From: Anisodus tanguticus
Taxonomy: Eukaryota; Streptophyta; Magnoliopsida; Solanales; Solanaceae
DNA: 64,000 nucleotides
Direction of reading: 5' to 3'
NCBI GenBank assembly: GCA_034509755.1
Contig: JAVYJV010000047.1
Span: 124,001 to 188,000 of the forward strand
Shown: positions 63,471-64,000 of the stretch, piece by piece
Numbering within the stretch: the first letter of the stretch is position 1
Layout: each line of letters starts with the position of its first letter
Translations under genes and position numbers: made by a program
The notes under the pieces: generated by a model
Seen by the model: only the letters and a program-made list of their open reading frames with translations
The model's database searches: none
What the model was told of the DNA's origin: nothing

Positions 63471-64000
63471 TTATGTTGATGTTATGAATATTTTCATAAA
63501 TGAATCTGTACCTCCACTACATATGAAATTAGGGTTTGACCAATCTACAGTTAATACCCTTCCATTATGTCCAACTAAATTATATAATGGTGCTTTAGTT
63601 GATCTTAAATCCCATTTTTTTACTTGAGTATCAAATGATCCAGAAATGAATAAATAATCTGAATCTTTTAACCATTTTACTGAACTTATCCAATTTGTAT
63701 GTGAACTGTAAGCAGATTTTACAATACTGCCTTCTTTAGCTCTTGGATCAAATAACCTTATATATTTATCACATAAACTTGATATTATTGATTTAGTTTT
63801 TGATGAATAATCAAGAGATAAAAAAGCTTTTGGACCATATAATGTTGATTTCAACTCTAATGTTTTTGTATCCCAAATTTTTATTGTTGAATCTAATGAA
63901 CAAGACGCTAAATCAGGAATTTCTTCATTTGAATCTTCAATCATCCAACATACATCATTAATACCATCACTATGACCAGCTAAAGTTGTATAAGGATTTT
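63471..64000 (-). CDS. WDR12: WDR12 / Ytm1 ribosome biogenesis WD40 protein, C-terminal part (runs off the window)
   Basis: About 176 codons of the C-terminal half up to TAA at 63471; the rest lies beyond 64000. WDR12 with PES1 and BOP1 forms the PeBoW complex for 60S rRNA processing. Several WD40 blades are visible: AGHSDGINDVCW, SCSLDSTIKIWD, DKYIRLFDPRAKEG, SHTNWISSVKW, SGSFDTQVKKWDLRSTKAPLY and VGHNGRVLTVDWSN. The pairs RLFDPR-KEGS and D-RS-KAPLY are characteristic of WDR12. No intron is visible in this part. Confidence 0.93.
   Translation of the reverse strand, partial: NPYTTLAGHSDGINDVCWMIEDSNEEIPDLASCSLDSTIKIWDTKTLELKSTLYGPKAFLSLDYSSKTKSIISSLCDKYIRLFDPRAKEGSIVKSAYSSHTNWISSVKWLKDSDYLFISGSFDTQVKKWDLRSTKAPLYNLVGHNGRVLTVDWSNPNFICSGGTDSFMKIFITST

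Noticed and set aside
1..64000. Spliced-leader RNA gene of the known rotifer or flatworm type
   Set aside because: I looked for the published leader cores and an adjacent GT plus Sm site and saw none; a full search was not possible by eye.

Overview
This window is eukaryotic nuclear DNA from an animal, and it is extremely A/T-rich (about four bases in five by eye, not computed). The animal assignment rests on a type IV collagen with 7S and NC1 ends, an estrogen-related nuclear receptor (ERR, NR3B), a MAST kinase and a FEM1 substrate receptor. The intraflagellar transport gene IFT139/TTC21B says the animal has cilia. Genes use the standard code (TAA, TAG and TGA all end genes). Most introns are about 40-110 bp with GT..AG ends. 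A few first introns are long: ERR 1.6 kb, FEM1 1.2 kb, TTC39 about 4.2 kb. A small spiralian or rotifer-like animal would fit, but the sequence does not fix the phylum.

Layout, left to right. Minus-strand collagen IV (194-6307), then a 2.2 kb empty stretch. Minus FUNDC (8506-9081) diverges from plus SGF29 (10402-11513). Minus FEM1 (12366-15658) is followed by a 4.4 kb A/T desert. Minus NOP56 (20071-21521) and minus MAST (22218-26805) come next. Minus IFT139 (28173-33456) lies 110 bp from minus ATP synthase factor B/DMAC2L (33567-34357), which shares a 154 bp divergent promoter region with a plus-strand methionine-synthase-reductase-like gene (34512-35948). A small transposase-like helix-turn-helix ORF (37913-38122, minus) diverges from plus RPB3 (38326-39159). 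A 5.7 kb noncoding stretch with two GC-richer islands leads to plus ERR (44839-47988). Minus TTC39 (50047-56925), minus insulin-degrading enzyme (58987-62124) and the 3' part of minus WDR12 (63471 to the window edge) finish the window.

The genes are unrelated housekeeping, signalling and matrix genes. There is no operon or pathway cluster. Exon joins were inferred by hand from splice sites, reading phase and family similarity. For every multi-exon gene that is complete in the window except IDE, the joined exons sum to a whole number of codons. IDE is one base short of that, which matches a visible frameshift.

The observations most worth a second look are: (1) a methionine synthase reductase that starts at the FAD/NADPH half and has no FMN domain in the window; (2) a single-base frameshift in an otherwise intact IDE gene; (3) a genome-style signal in which first coding exons are tiny (3, 16, 16, 20, 27 and 42 nt) and 3' exons are very large, including one 2.4 kb collagen exon, which suggests 3'-biased intron loss; (4) a GC-rich island upstream of ERR that holds a hidden short ORF ending at a splice donor on the opposite strand, next to a near-palindrome.
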